A stretch of 64,000 nucleotides of DNA from the NCBI GenBank assembly GCA_000620545.1, contig KK211150.1, positions 62,001 through 126,000 of the forward strand, in the 5' to 3' direction. Below are positions 25,013 through 34,400 of this stretch, piece after piece (position 1 is the first letter of the stretch; each line of letters starts with the position of its first letter). This DNA is from Intrasporangiaceae bacterium URHB0013 (GTDB lineage: Bacteria > Actinomycetota > Actinomycetes > Actinomycetales > Dermatophilaceae). Under the pieces are notes generated by a model. The model did not search any database and was not told the origin of the DNA. It worked only from the letters and a program-made list of their open reading frames with translations. Position numbers and translations under genes: made by a program.

Positions 25013-25279
25013 GGGAGTGACCACTCGACAAGGGCGCCTGACGCACCCGCGCGTAGGAGTGACCACTCGACGGGGCCCCCGGACTCAACGCGTACGGGAG
25101 TGACCACTCGACGGCGCCCCCGGACTCAACGCGTACGGGAGTGACCACTCGACGGGGCCCCCGGGACTCAACGCGTACGGGAGTGACCACTCGACGGGGC
25201 CTCCCGGCACGGGCGCGTACGGGAGTGACCACTCGACGGGGCCTCCCCGCACCCGCGCGTACAGGAGTGACCACTCGAC
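25013..25279 (-). repeat. Right array: seven copies of the same 17-bp core, inverted orientation
   Basis: GGGAGTGACCACTCGAC starts at 25013, 25055, 25096, 25137, 25179, 25221 and 25263 (two copies begin AGGAG). Periods are 41-42 bp, four helical turns. The intervening sequence (GGGGCCCCCGGACTCAACGC) is itself similar between copies. The orientation is opposite to the left array, so the two arrays bracket the two-gene island like inverted ends. The stretch 24883-25362 has no gene. Confidence 0.88.
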
Positions 25280-25300
25280 GTGCGTAGGGGAGGGGGCACG

Positions 25301-25343
25301 CCGAAGGGCCGGGCTCCGCGTTGTGCGGAACCCGGCCCCTCGG
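25301..25343 (-). terminator. Terminator of the rpsF-ssb-rpsR-rplI operon
   Basis: GGGCCGGG-C-TCCGC pairs with GCGGA-A-CCCGGCCC around a short GTTGT loop, with extra CCGA/TCGG pairs at the base. It lies 20 bp beyond the rplI stop in the direction of transcription. Confidence 0.75.
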
Positions 25344-25362
25344 CGTACTCAGACCTCGAGGG

Positions 25363-25809
25363 TCAGGCGGGGACGACCTCGAACTTGAGGGTCGCCGCGA
25401 CCTCGGGGTGCAGACGGACGGTCGCCTCGTAGGAGCCGAGCGTCTTGATGGCCTGCTTGACCTCGATCTTGCGCTTGTCGAGCTCCGGGCCACCGGCAGC
25501 CTTGACGGCCGCAGCGATGTCGCCGTTGCTGACGGCGCCGAAGAGGCGACCGGACTGGCCGGACTTGGCCGCGACCTTGACCGAGGTGGCCTCGAGCTGG
25601 CCCTTGACACCCTTGGCGGTGTCGAGGTCCTTGATCTCGCGGACCGCACGGCCCTTGGTCAGGGCGTCGACCTGCTTCTGGCCGCCCTTGGTCCACGGGG
25701 TCGCGAGACCGCGCGGCATGAGGAAGTTCCGGCCGTAGCCGTCCTTCACCTCGACGATGTCACCGGCGGCGCCGAGGCCGGTGACCTCGTGCGTGAGAAT
25801 GAGCTTCAT
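25363..25809 (-). CDS. rplI: 50S ribosomal protein L9
   Basis: 148 aa. The N-terminal RNA-binding domain [36 protein letters not shown] is textbook bL9, with a long connecting helix and C-terminal domain ([16 protein letters not shown]). It is the last gene of rpsF-ssb-rpsR-rplI, 26 bp after rpsR. A GC-rich terminator follows. In many actinobacteria dnaB comes next; here an inserted block of other genes separates them. Confidence 0.97.
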   Translation of the reverse strand: MKLILTHEVTGLGAAGDIVEVKDGYGRNFLMPRGLATPWTKGGQKQVDALTKGRAVREIKDLDTAKGVKGQLEATSVKVAAKSGQSGRLFGAVSNGDIAAAVKAAGGPELDKRKIEVKQAIKTLGSYEATVRLHPEVAATLKFEVVPA

Positions 25810-25835
25810 GGTGTTCTCCTTGTTCCCGAACGGGC

Positions 25836-26072
25836 TCAGCGAGCCGAGCTCGAGTAGGGCAGCAGGGCCATCTCACGGGCGTTCTTGACGGCCGTGGCGA
25901 TGAGACGCTGCTCCTGGACGGACACACCGGTCACGCGACGCGCGCGGATCTTGCCGCGGTCGGAGATGAACTTGCGCAGCAGCGCAGTGTCCTTGTAGTC
26001 GATGTTCTCGACCTTCGCCGCCTTCAGCGGGTTGGCCTTCTTCTTGGGCTTGCGCACAACGGGCTTTGCCAT
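25836..26072 (-). CDS. rpsR: 30S ribosomal protein S18 (cysteine-free form)
   Basis: 78 aa. [32 protein letters not shown] is diagnostic for bS18. The zinc-ribbon Cys of the C+ form (CxxC near the N-terminus and C in TGNCVQHQ) are absent, replaced by NPLKAAK and TGVSVQEQ. This is the C-minus type, so it does not need zinc. It partners S6 in the 30S platform; rpsF and ssb are upstream. ATG 26072 has AAGGAG. The intergenic gap to ssb contains two small hairpins (26099-26119, 26146-26168). Confidence 0.96.
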   Translation of the reverse strand: MAKPVVRKPKKKANPLKAAKVENIDYKDTALLRKFISDRGKIRARRVTGVSVQEQRLIATAVKNAREMALLPYSSSAR

Positions 26073-26187
26073 CGTGGTGCTCTCCTTCTTGATGAGAGCC
26101 CGGGGTTTCGTGCCCCGGGATGGGTTGAGAACTTCTGGGGTATGCCGTCCGGCTCAGCTCACCGGACGACGGTGCTGACCTGCTCGA

Positions 26188-26793
26188 TCAGAAAGGGGGC
26201 TCGTCGTAGCTGGGGGCAGCGCCCCAACCACCGCCCTGCTGGCCGCCTGCAGCCGGCTGACCGCCAGCGGCGGGCTGGTTCCAGCCACCCTGGCCGCCAC
26301 CCGCGGCCGGGGCCGCCTGGCCACCGGCGGAGCCGCCGGTCGCCCACGGGTCCTCGGCCTGGCCGCCGCCGCTCCAGCCGCCGCCCTGGTTGCCCTGGCC
26401 GCCGCCGAAGCCGCCACCACCGCCACCGCGCTGGGTCTTGTTGACCTTTGCCGTGGCGCTGCGCAGGGACGGGCCGATCTCGTCGACGTCCATCTCCACG
26501 ACAGTGCGCTTCTCGCCTTCCTTGGTCTCGTAGGAACGAGACTTCAGCCGGCCGGACACGATCACGCGCATGCCCCGCTGGCACGACTCGGCGACGTTCT
26601 CCGCCGCGTCGCGCCACACCGAGCAGCGCATGAACAGCGTCTCGCCGTCCTTCCACTCATTGCTCTGGCGGTCGAACTGCCGCGGCGTCGAGGCCACGGT
26701 GAAGTTCGCGACCGCGGCTCCGGACGGCGTGAAACGCAGCTCGGGGTCGGCGGTCAGGTTGCCGATGATCGTGATGACGGTGTCGCCTGCCAT
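26188..26793 (-). CDS. ssb: Single-stranded DNA-binding protein
   Basis: 201 aa. The OB fold occupies residues 1-115 ([40 protein letters not shown]). A long Gly/Gln/Ala-rich disordered linker (120-190) leads to the acidic tip DEPPF, which recruits repair and replication partners. SSB coats single strands at forks. It lies between rpsF and rpsR as in most bacteria. Confidence 0.96.
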   Translation of the reverse strand: MAGDTVITIIGNLTADPELRFTPSGAAVANFTVASTPRQFDRQSNEWKDGETLFMRCSVWRDAAENVAESCQRGMRVIVSGRLKSRSYETKEGEKRTVVEMDVDEIGPSLRSATAKVNKTQRGGGGGGFGGGQGNQGGGWSGGGQAEDPWATGGSAGGQAAPAAGGGQGGWNQPAAGGQPAAGGQQGGGWGAAPSYDEPPF

Positions 26794-26841
26794 GGACCAG
26801 TCCTTCGTTGGGTGATCGAGCGGATCAGTGTCTTCGCGAAA

Positions 26842-27129
26842 TCAGGCGCCGGGGCGCAGCAGCTTGGTGCGCATGATCGACTCGCTGAGGTTCAGCTGGC
26901 GGTCGAGCTCCTGGGCGGTGGCCGGCTCGGCCGTCATGTTGACGACGACGTAGATGCCCTCGGACTTCTTCTTGATGTCGTAGGCAAGACGGCGACGGCC
27001 CCAGATGTCGACGTTCTCGACGGTGCCCCCGTCGTTCTTCACGACGGTGAGGAACTTGTCCATCGTCTTGTCGACGGTGCGCTCTTCGGTCTCCGGGTCG
27101 AGGATGACCATGAGTTCGTACTGACGCAT
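26842..27129 (-). CDS. rpsF: 30S ribosomal protein S6
   Basis: 95 aa. [19 protein letters not shown] and [22 protein letters not shown] are conserved bS6 segments; the C-terminus ends at the globular domain ([11 protein letters not shown]) without the glutamate tail of E. coli S6. That matters because a RimK-type ligase and a RimB-like protease are encoded at 1.3-3.0 kb; S6 lacks the usual acceptor Glu here, so RimK may have another target. First gene of the operon; a GGAGGT site lies 11 nt before ATG 27129. Confidence 0.96.
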   Translation of the reverse strand: MRQYELMVILDPETEERTVDKTMDKFLTVVKNDGGTVENVDIWGRRRLAYDIKKKSEGIYVVVNMTAEPATAQELDRQLNLSESIMRTKLLRPGA

Positions 27130-27339
27130 GCTTCTAACCCACCTCCTCTGGTCTTGGCGGTCACGAGTCTCTCTCGTGACAGGAGGGTTGCATTCGTCCC
27201 GCCGCGAGCCTGGGGCCCGGCCTGATCTTCCAGCCGGGTTCAGTCTCGCAGACCTCACCGACATCGGTCGGGTCGATCCACAGGCCACCGGGCACACGGC
27301 GAACTGGGCAAGACTACCGGGCCGACGGCATACGCCGAA
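27130..27339 (-). promoter_or_regulatory. rpsF promoter and structured leader
   Basis: Reading on the minus strand, TTCGGC (27334-27339), 17 bp, TAGTCT (27311-27316) form a plausible promoter, giving a leader of about 175 nt. Hairpins in the leader include TCACGAG/CTCGTGA (27161-27179), about 20 nt before the ribosome site, and CCCGGC/GCCGGG (27218-27240). S6:S18 binding leaders control this operon in other bacteria; I could not confirm that motif here. The rest of the 300-bp gap shows no gene. Confidence 0.4.
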
Positions 27340-27431
27340 ATCGGAACGCCGTGTCGCCGCCGGCGCTCAGCGGCGACGTCCCCCGCGGGCAGCCGTGACG
27401 CGCCTGCGGCCAGCCGTGGCGCCGCCGACGC

Positions 27432-28787
27432 TCAGGAGAACCGGACGATGAGCCGGTCCTCGGCACCGCTCATCGGGCCGGCGAGGTCGTCCGGCTCGGC
27501 AGCCGACCGGCCCCACCGCTCGCGTGCCCGCAACCAGACGACCGCCACCAGCCACAGCACGGCGACGACCCGCAGCATCGAGAAGAACGCGTACCACGGC
27601 GCCGGCAGCCCCCGGTCGGGCACCGTCGTCGCCGCGATCATCAGCCAGACCGCGACGAAGTTGAGCGCCTCTGCCCCCGCCCAGACGAGGTGGTCGCGCC
27701 ACTGGAGGGCGCACCACGCGACGAGCGGCACCAGCCACAGCGAGCTCTGCACGGGGAACGACTTGCCGGTGACGAGGACGAGCCCCACCATGACGAGCGA
27801 CACCTCGGCGATCGTCGGGCGCCGGGCCGACGACAGGGCGAGGACGGCCCCCACGACCAGCGCGAGCAGCCAGCCGGTGACCGCGAGCGCCGTGACGGCC
27901 CCCGCGGGGAGCGGGTGCCCGGCGAGCTGCGGCAGCAGCCACGGCGAGCCGTAGCCGGCTCCGGCCGACGCCCACCCCTGGTAGGCCGACGCGGCCGCCT
28001 CACGGTGGAGCAGCCAGAGCCCGGAGAGCAGGGCGCCGAACGTCAGCAGGGCGTAGCCGACGACACGACCCATCTCCCGCAACCTCCCGGACCGCAGACA
28101 GAGCAGGGCGATCGCCACGAGGATGAGCACGGGGTACGAGCGGGCGCCGATCGCGAGCCCGAGCAGCACGCCGGCCAGGGTCGGGTTGCGCCGGGACCAC
28201 GCCCACATGCCGGCGCTGGCGAGCGCCACCCCGAGCAGGTCCGCGGAGATGAAGGCGGCGAGCACGACGACCGGCGACAGCGCGACGTGCGCTGCCGAGA
28301 TGGGCCGGGCCGCCGACGACGCCACGAGCCACACGACGGCGAGCAGCGCGAGGGTGAGCAGCACCGACCACAGCGCGAAGTACCAGGCGGCACGCGTCTT
28401 GAGGGAGCCGTCGTCCGGACCGAGGCTCGCGACGGCGGTGAGGACGAGACCGGTCAGAGGCGGCTGCCCCGTGACCGGGGCGCCGTCGCCACCCTGGAGG
28501 TATGCCGCCAGGCCGGCCTTGAGGTTGGCGTCGCGGTAGGCGGTCGGCAGGTCGGCGTAGCACGCGCTCCAGAACTGGGTGTCGCCGGTGAAGCCGGTGC
28601 GCAGGCAAGGCGCGCGCAGCAGGATCGCGAGCCCGGCCGTGACGGCCGTCAGGGCGGACAGGAGGGCGGCGGTGAGCACCCACGGGAGCTCACGGGCGGC
28701 GGCATACCGTCCGCGGGGACCTCCGATCACCTCGGACGCCGCCCGCACGACCGGGTCGTCGACCTTCTCGGTCACCGAGCCGTCCAT
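27432..28787 (-). CDS. Glycosyltransferase 87 / DUF2029-like membrane protein
   Basis: 451 aa with about ten hydrophobic helices. It matches the GT87/DUF2029 polyprenol-sugar glycosyltransferase group: FTGDTQFWSACYADLPTAYRDA after the first helix holds the acidic residues of the catalytic loop, and GQPPLTGLVL is typical. In Mycobacterium tuberculosis the same position between ponA1 and rpsF is held by Rv0051, a protein of this type, so the synteny supports the call. The likely role is sugar transfer for envelope glycans; donor and acceptor are unknown. It starts 52 bp after ponA ends. Confidence 0.82.
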   Translation of the reverse strand: MDGSVTEKVDDPVVRAASEVIGGPRGRYAAARELPWVLTAALLSALTAVTAGLAILLRAPCLRTGFTGDTQFWSACYADLPTAYRDANLKAGLAAYLQGGDGAPVTGQPPLTGLVLTAVASLGPDDGSLKTRAAWYFALWSVLLTLALLAVVWLVASSAARPISAAHVALSPVVVLAAFISADLLGVALASAGMWAWSRRNPTLAGVLLGLAIGARSYPVLILVAIALLCLRSGRLREMGRVVGYALLTFGALLSGLWLLHREAAASAYQGWASAGAGYGSPWLLPQLAGHPLPAGAVTALAVTGWLLALVVGAVLALSSARRPTIAEVSLVMVGLVLVTGKSFPVQSSLWLVPLVAWCALQWRDHLVWAGAEALNFVAVWLMIAATTVPDRGLPAPWYAFFSMLRVVAVLWLVAVVWLRARERWGRSAAEPDDLAGPMSGAEDRLIVRFS

Positions 28788-28839
28788 CCCCTCATCCTGT
28801 CAGTCCGTCACTCCGGCACGCGGTCACGGCCCGGGCGCG

Positions 28840-31107
28840 TCATCGACCGTTGCCCGGTCTCGTCGACGTGGTCGACTGCCGGGGCAGCGGGATGGTGATC
28901 GAGGGCTCGGCCGCCGTGGTCGTGGGCGCGGGCTTGCCCGTTCCCCGGGTCCTCGTCGGCTCCTGCGTCGTGGTCGGCGGCGCCTCGGTCGTCGTCGGCT
29001 CGGTCGGCTCGGTCGGCTCCGTCGGCTCCGGCGCCTCGGTCGACGTCTCCTCCTGCGGCGGCGCCGGGGTGAAGGTCGGCGTCGGGGTCGGGATCTTGTC
29101 GTCGCCGACACCCGCACGCTCGGGGAAGTCCTGGACCTCCATGTTCTCGGTGACGACCTTCATGAAGTCGTAGAAGACGTCGGCCGGGATGGTGCCGCCC
29201 GTGAGGTTGGTGTCCTCCGCGTCGGTGAGGGTCAGCGGGTTGCCGTTGGCGTCGGGCTTGTACATCCCGACCGACACGGCCAGCTGGGGCACGAAGCCGG
29301 AGAACCAGATCGACTTGGCCTCGGACGAGGTCCCGGTCTTGCCGGCGACGGGTCGGTCCAGGCGCTGGAGCTTCGTCGCGGTGCCGCCGTCCTTGACGGT
29401 GTAGGTCATCGCGTCGGTGACGTCGGCCGTGACGTCCTTGTCGAAGGCGCGCTTCGTCTGGGGCTTGGCCTCGTAGCTGAAGTCACCCGTCGTGGAGGTG
29501 ACCTTCTTGACGAAGTACGGCTTGGACCGCACGCCCTGCGACGCGATCGTCGAGTAGGCCGAGGCCATGTCGATGACGTGCGGCGAGGCCGTGCCGAGGA
29601 CGTTGGTGAGGTCGGTGCCGAGCCCACGCGTCTTCTCCGGGATGCCGGCGTCGATGGCCGCCTGGCGCGTCAGCTCGGGCGTGATCTCGTTGTTGAGGTT
29701 GACGAAGGCCGTGTTGATCGACCGGCCGATCATCCGGCGCATGTCGACCATGCCGTAGGACCGCTCACCGAAGTTGGTGATCTTCGTGTCGCCGATCTCC
29801 TGGGGCTGGTCACCGTTGAACTTCGTCTTCGTCGAGATGCCGTCGCGGACGGCGGCGAGCACGGCGAAGGGCTTGAAGTTCGAGGCGCCCTGCATGATCG
29901 CCTGGGTCGAGGTGTTGTACTGGCTCTTGGCGTAGTCGGAGCCGCCGTACATCGCGACGACCGCGCCGTCGCCGGGGCGCACCGCGACGAGGCCACCGGT
30001 CACCTTCTTGGGCAGGTTGTCCTTCATCGCCGTGATCGCGGCCCCCTGGGCCTTCTTGTCGATCGTCGTGACGATGCGCAGGCCGCCGTTGTCGATGTCC
30101 TGCTCGGAGAGGCCGGTCGAGACCAGCTCGCGCTTGACCTGGGCGGTGATGTAGCCGTTGGGACCCGAGGAGAACTTGTTGCCCTTGTAGGTCTGGATCC
30201 TGGGCAGCTCGGCGTACTTGGCCCGCTCGGCGGCGCTGAGCCAGCCCTCCTGCACCATGCCGTCGAGGACGTATGCGTAGCGCTTGGTCAGGTTGGCCTC
30301 GGCGTCCTCGCCGTTGGCGGGGTCGTAGAGCGACGGGGCGTTGATGACCGAGGCGAGCACGGCACCCTCACCGACGGTGAGCTTGGAGACGTCCTTGTTG
30401 AAGTACGCCTTCGCCGCGCTCTGGATGCCGTAGGCGCCGCGGCCGTAGTAGATGGTGTTGAGGTACTTCTCGAGGATCTCGGACTTGGAGAGCTGACCGT
30501 CGATCTTGACGGCGATGAGGATCTCCTTGGCTTTGCGGGAGACGGTCCGGTCCTGCGTCAGGAAGTAGTTCTTGACGTACTGCTGGGTGATCGTGGAGCC
30601 ACCGACCTGGCTCTCGCCGGTGACGCTCGTCTTGACGGCGCGCAGGATGCCGCCGACCGAGATGCCGTTGTTCTGGTAGAACGTGCGGTCCTCGGCGGCG
30701 ATGTGCGCGTCCTGGACGAACTTCGGCACCCGCTTGAGCGGGACCGACTCGCGGTTGCCGTCCTGGACGGCGATGCGGTCCAGCTCGGTCTTGCCGTCGC
30801 TGAAGTAGACGATGGAGACCTGCTTGTTGGCGAGCTCGTTCGGCTGGGGGATGGCGGTCTGGTTGTAGGCGATGACGACGCCGACGACACCGAGCACGAG
30901 CAGCACGGCGGCCGCGATCGAACCCCACTTGAGGGTTCCGACGGCCCACTTCTTCCAGCCGGTGCGGCCCTCGCCGTCCCCGTCGTGGAAGGCGGCGCCG
31001 GCTGCGGACCGGCCGTTGCCGTTGCCGTTGCCGTTGCCTGCACGCTGGGCCCGGCCCTTGTCGGCCGCCACCTGGGCAGCGCGGATGTCGCGCCTGCTCT
31101 GCGTCAC
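28840..31107 (-). CDS. ponA: Class A penicillin-binding protein (PonA1-type)
   Basis: 755 aa from GTG 31107. Order: disordered basic N-terminus, one transmembrane helix (about 60-82), GT51 transglycosylase (AAEDRTFYQNNG with catalytic Glu, GGSTITQQYVKN), then the transpeptidase with SxxK as SNFK, SxN as SIN and KTG as AGKTGTSS, and finally a Thr/Pro/Glu-rich extracellular tail of about 100 residues. It polymerises and cross-links peptidoglycan. The SNFK motif replaces the usual STFK but keeps Ser and Lys. Conserved neighbour of padR-ino1 and of the GT87 gene. Confidence 0.94.
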   Translation of the reverse strand: MTQSRRDIRAAQVAADKGRAQRAGNGNGNGNGRSAAGAAFHDGDGEGRTGWKKWAVGTLKWGSIAAAVLLVLGVVGVVIAYNQTAIPQPNELANKQVSIVYFSDGKTELDRIAVQDGNRESVPLKRVPKFVQDAHIAAEDRTFYQNNGISVGGILRAVKTSVTGESQVGGSTITQQYVKNYFLTQDRTVSRKAKEILIAVKIDGQLSKSEILEKYLNTIYYGRGAYGIQSAAKAYFNKDVSKLTVGEGAVLASVINAPSLYDPANGEDAEANLTKRYAYVLDGMVQEGWLSAAERAKYAELPRIQTYKGNKFSSGPNGYITAQVKRELVSTGLSEQDIDNGGLRIVTTIDKKAQGAAITAMKDNLPKKVTGGLVAVRPGDGAVVAMYGGSDYAKSQYNTSTQAIMQGASNFKPFAVLAAVRDGISTKTKFNGDQPQEIGDTKITNFGERSYGMVDMRRMIGRSINTAFVNLNNEITPELTRQAAIDAGIPEKTRGLGTDLTNVLGTASPHVIDMASAYSTIASQGVRSKPYFVKKVTSTTGDFSYEAKPQTKRAFDKDVTADVTDAMTYTVKDGGTATKLQRLDRPVAGKTGTSSEAKSIWFSGFVPQLAVSVGMYKPDANGNPLTLTDAEDTNLTGGTIPADVFYDFMKVVTENMEVQDFPERAGVGDDKIPTPTPTFTPAPPQEETSTEAPEPTEPTEPTEPTTTEAPPTTTQEPTRTRGTGKPAPTTTAAEPSITIPLPRQSTTSTRPGNGR

Positions 31108-31423
31108 AACCTGCTCGATTTCACTGATCAGGCCCGAGAAAACTGTCTCGAGCCGCCACTCAGTATGACCCGACCGGCGCCGTGACGACGAAACGGAGGG
31201 GGCGGCTCACACGACCGGCACAAGTGGTTCACAGACTCTCTGCACATACCCCGACGTGCTGCGCGACCCTTCTCCGGGGCCTGCGGGTCCTCCAAGGTGT
31301 GATGACCTGGTCGGGCCGCGACCCCGGGTCGAGCAGTCCCTCGAGAGGGCCGCTGACAGGCGGACGAGCCGGGTCCCGGAGCGACGGACGACCGCGGGCC
31401 CAGCCCATCAGACTGACGCGGTG

Positions 31424-31456
31424 ATGTATCGCAGCGATATATCTGCGTGTACGGTA
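31424..31456 (+). promoter_or_regulatory. PadR-type operator overlapping a leaderless promoter
   Basis: TATCGCAGCGATA (31428-31440) is a perfect 13-bp dyad that extends to 21 bp with one mismatch (31424-31444). It is followed by TACGGT (31451-31456), a TANNNT -10 element ending 5 nt before GTG 31462. AT-rich ATCG/CGAT dyads are common PadR targets, so autoregulation of padR-ino1 is likely. The rest of the 354-bp gap upstream (31108-31420) shows no gene; the ponA promoter should lie there. Confidence 0.6.
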
Positions 31457-31461
31457 GGTCC

Positions 31462-32106
31462 GTGCCGAAGCCCGACCGCCCCCAGAGCCGCCGCGCCGCG
31501 CTGCTCGAGTTCGCGGTCCTCGGCCTGCTCCACGACGGCCCGCTGCACGGCTACGAGCTGCGCAAGCGCCTCACGACCGCGCTCGGCATCTTCCGGGCCC
31601 TCTCGTACGGCTCGCTCTACCCGGCCCTGCGCCACCTCGTCGACTCCGGCTGGATCCACGAGACGACCGAGGAGACGCCGGGCGGCGGCAAGCGTGCCCG
31701 CATCACCTACGAGCTGACCGCGGACGGCAAGGAGCACTTCCAGAACCGTGTCGCGGCAAGCGGCCCGGACGCCTGGGACGACGATGACTTCGACGTCCGC
31801 TTCGCCTTCTTCTCCCGCACCGAGGCGCAGGTGCGCCTGCGCATCCTCGAGGGCCGACGCTCGCGGCTCGAGGAGCGGCTGGCCAACATCCGCGACGCCT
31901 CCCAGGCCCGCCGCGAGCGGATGGACAGCTACACGCTCGCCCTCCAGCAGCACGGCGAGGAGCGTGCCGAGCGCGAGGTCCGCTGGCTCGAGGAGCTCAT
32001 CGTCGCCGAGCGGCGCGCGGCCCTCGACCCCGGCCCGGCGGCATACGACGAGCCCACCACAGACATCTCCACCCCCCAGAGCACGACCACCAACAACAAG
32101 GAGTGA
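31462..32106 (+). CDS. PadR family transcriptional regulator
   Basis: 214 aa from GTG 31462, chosen because the -10 element TACGGT places transcription start at about this codon; GTG 31447 is in frame but overlaps the promoter. Winged helix: LEFAVLGLLHDGPLHGYELRKRL and the wing KRARITYELTADGKEHF, then a coiled-coil dimerisation C-terminus. The tail is Thr/Asn-rich. Mycobacterium tuberculosis Rv0047c holds the same place next to ino1. The stop (within AAGGAGTGA) overlaps the ino1 ribosome site, so padR and ino1 form one operon. Confidence 0.9.
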   Translation: MPKPDRPQSRRAALLEFAVLGLLHDGPLHGYELRKRLTTALGIFRALSYGSLYPALRHLVDSGWIHETTEETPGGGKRARITYELTADGKEHFQNRVAASGPDAWDDDDFDVRFAFFSRTEAQVRLRILEGRRSRLEERLANIRDASQARRERMDSYTLALQQHGEERAEREVRWLEELIVAERRAALDPGPAAYDEPTTDISTPQSTTTNNKE

Positions 32107-32109
32107 TCC

Positions 32110-33201
32110 ATGGGATCCGTACGCGTCGCCATCGTCGGCGTCGGCAACTGCGCGAGCTCGCTCGTGCAGGGCGTCGAGTACTACAAGGACGCCGACCCGA
32201 CCACCGGTGTGCCCGGCCTCATGCACGTGAAGTTCGGCGAGTACCACGTCGCTGACGTCGAGTTCGTCGCCGCCTTCGACGTCGACGACAAGAAGGTTGG
32301 CAAGGACCTCTCCGAGGCCATCAACGCCTCCGAGAACAACACCATCAAGATCGCCGACGTGCCGACCACGGGCGTCGAGGTCCAGCGGGGCCACACGCTC
32401 GACGGCCTCGGGAAGTACTACAAGCTGACGATCGACGAGTCGGGCGCCGACCCGGTCGACGTCGTGCAGGTCCTGAAGGACCGCCAGGTCGACGTCCTCG
32501 TCTCCTACCTGCCGGTCGGCTCCGAGCAGGCCGACAAGTTCTACGCCCAGTGCGCCATCGACGCGGGTGTCGCCTTCGTCAACGCCCTCCCCGTCTTCAT
32601 CGCCTCCGACCCCGAGTGGGCCGCGAAGTTCGAGGCCGCCGGCGTGCCGATCATCGGTGACGACATCAAGAGCCAGGTCGGGGCGACCATCACGCACCGC
32701 GTCATGGCCAAGCTGTTCGAGGACCGCGGCGTCGTGCTCGACCGGACCTACCAGCTCAACGTCGGCGGCAACATGGACTTCAAGAACATGCTCGAGCGCG
32801 AGCGCCTCGAGTCCAAGAAGGTCTCCAAGACGCAGGCCGTCACGTCCAACCTGACCGGTCCGCTCTCGGGCCTCGTCGACAGCAAGAACGTCCACATCGG
32901 CCCGTCCGACTACGTCGCGTGGCTCGACGACCGCAAGTGGGCCTACGTCCGCCTCGAGGGTCGCGCGTTCGGTGACGTGCCGCTGAACCTCGAGTACAAG
33001 CTCGAGGTCTGGGACTCCCCCAACTCGGCCGGCATCATCATTGACGCCATCCGGGCGGCGAAGATCGCCAAGGACCGTGGCATCGGCGGCGCCCTCCTGT
33101 CCGCCTCGTCGTACCTCATGAAGTCCCCGCCGGAGCAGCGTCCCGACGACCTCGGTCGCGCGAAGCTCGAGGCCTTCATCGCGGGCACCGAGGAGCGCTG
33201 A
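32110..33201 (+). CDS. ino1: Inositol-3-phosphate synthase
   Basis: 363 aa. NAD-binding [18 protein letters not shown] at the N-terminus and [35 protein letters not shown] and [11 protein letters not shown] in the catalytic part mark the actinobacterial short-form MIPS. It turns glucose-6-phosphate into myo-inositol-3-phosphate for phosphatidylinositol and mycothiol. The ribosome site AAGGAG overlaps the padR stop. A strong terminator follows. An iolC-like kinase is also in the window but about 15 kb away. Confidence 0.96.
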   Translation: MGSVRVAIVGVGNCASSLVQGVEYYKDADPTTGVPGLMHVKFGEYHVADVEFVAAFDVDDKKVGKDLSEAINASENNTIKIADVPTTGVEVQRGHTLDGLGKYYKLTIDESGADPVDVVQVLKDRQVDVLVSYLPVGSEQADKFYAQCAIDAGVAFVNALPVFIASDPEWAAKFEAAGVPIIGDDIKSQVGATITHRVMAKLFEDRGVVLDRTYQLNVGGNMDFKNMLERERLESKKVSKTQAVTSNLTGPLSGLVDSKNVHIGPSDYVAWLDDRKWAYVRLEGRAFGDVPLNLEYKLEVWDSPNSAGIIIDAIRAAKIAKDRGIGGALLSASSYLMKSPPEQRPDDLGRAKLEAFIAGTEER

Positions 33202-33221
33202 CCCCTCGGTCGCAGCGATTC

Positions 33222-33270
33222 GGTATGCCGTGAGGCCCCCTTCCAGCCGGAAGGGGGCCTCACGCATACC
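33222..33270 (+). terminator. Terminator of padR-ino1
   Basis: A stem of about 22 bp (GGTATGC-C-GTGAGGCCCCCTTCC with its complement, loop AGCC) lies 20 bp after the ino1 stop. Its base is made of the GTATGC/GCATAC element that recurs in the window. Confidence 0.85.
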
Positions 33271-33359
33271 CGGGCTGTCGCCACCGACCGCCCCGGTGCT
33301 CGGGCGGCACCGCCGCGACCCACCGATCGTGAGGTCCGGCTCGGCCTGCGAAACGCGCG

Positions 33360-34181
33360 CTACTTGAGTGCTGAGCCGGTGAGCTTGCCCGGGCTGCCCT
33401 CGAGGATGCACACGGCATGCCGGTCGAGGCGCCATGCGAGGGCGGTGTCGGGGTAGGTGAAGCTGAGGTCGATGTCGACGACGTCGTCGCGGATCAGCGG
33501 CTCGACGGCGTCCGCGCACGCCTTGTCCGCGAGGTCGGCCGACGCGTCGTCACCCGGGAAGTCGCCCTTGGGCAGCTCGACGAGCGTGGCGATCTGGGCC
33601 TCGTGCGGCGTGGTGCAGGCCCGCGAGGTCACCTGGTCGAAGGTGGCGTCCGACGCGGCGGGCACCCCGTCGAAACAGTCGCCCGCGTGGAGGTCGTCGA
33701 AGTACACCGTCTGCGCGGGGGCCACCTGTCCGGACGCGTCGCGCGCGGGCTCGCCCGTGACACCCGCGGCGATGAGGAGCGCGACCGCGACGGCCCAGGC
33801 GAGGGAACCGAGAGCTCCCAGCACGATGCCCGTGATCGCCAGTCCCCGACCGCGCTGGAACCCGCCTCGGAGCTGGTGAACGGCGATGACGCCCAGGACG
33901 ACGGCGACCACACCGACGAGCGGGATGAAGGCGGCCAGGCCGCAGCACAGGGCCGCGATCGCCAGACCGCTGACGCGGGCCGAGCCTGCCGGCGGGTACG
34001 GCGATGCCGGGATGCCCGGCTGACCCGGCTGACCTGGGTGATCCGGCTGACCTGGGTGCCCGGCATACGGAGGCGATGGCGGACCGCCCGGGGACCCGGA
34101 TGTGGGCTCGGACGTCGGTGTCAGCGGGGTCTGCGGGGGGCCGCTCGGCGGCGGCATCTGGGCGGTCACGCCGTGGAGCAT
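33360..34181 (-). CDS. DUF4190 / septum-formation-domain membrane protein
   Basis: 273 aa from ATG 34181; GTG 34169 and ATG 34157 are equally possible, none with a good ribosome site. A Pro/Gly-rich cytosolic N-terminus of about 65 residues precedes two helices (VSGLAIAALCCGLAAFIPLVG and GLAITGIVLGALGSL), a DUF4190 pattern. The external part, YFDDLHAGDCFDGVP...CTTPHEAQIATLVELP, matches the septum-formation domain (PF13845) with its conserved Cys. Related proteins are linked to the cell envelope or division in actinobacteria; no precise function is known. Confidence 0.78.
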   Translation of the reverse strand: MLHGVTAQMPPPSGPPQTPLTPTSEPTSGSPGGPPSPPYAGHPGQPDHPGQPGQPGIPASPYPPAGSARVSGLAIAALCCGLAAFIPLVGVVAVVLGVIAVHQLRGGFQRGRGLAITGIVLGALGSLAWAVAVALLIAAGVTGEPARDASGQVAPAQTVYFDDLHAGDCFDGVPAASDATFDQVTSRACTTPHEAQIATLVELPKGDFPGDDASADLADKACADAVEPLIRDDVVDIDLSFTYPDTALAWRLDRHAVCILEGSPGKLTGSALK

Positions 34182-34400
34182 GACAGGTCGCCGGACGTCC
34201 TCGGGACCGAAACGGACGCCCGCGTCACGATCGTGACCCGACCAGGCGCCCCGGCCGGACGGGCAGCTGCGGTGACTGCGGGGCGCGAGCTGGAGGCGCG
34301 TCACGACATTTGGACACCCATAACGACATGCATGGTTCTGTGGCCAGAATGAGTCGCAGACCGGGGCGTGACGTGCGCCCGACCGCGAGAGGACGAGCCG

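Noticed and set aside
23114-25279. Repeat arrays as a CRISPR locus
   Set aside because: Cores are only 17 bp, the spacers resemble one another, two orientations are present and there is no cas gene.
28850-31185. Long plus-strand open frames opposite ponA and the GT87 gene
   Set aside because: Antisense shadows of well-recognised genes; the translations are Gly/Arg/Leu-rich without motifs.
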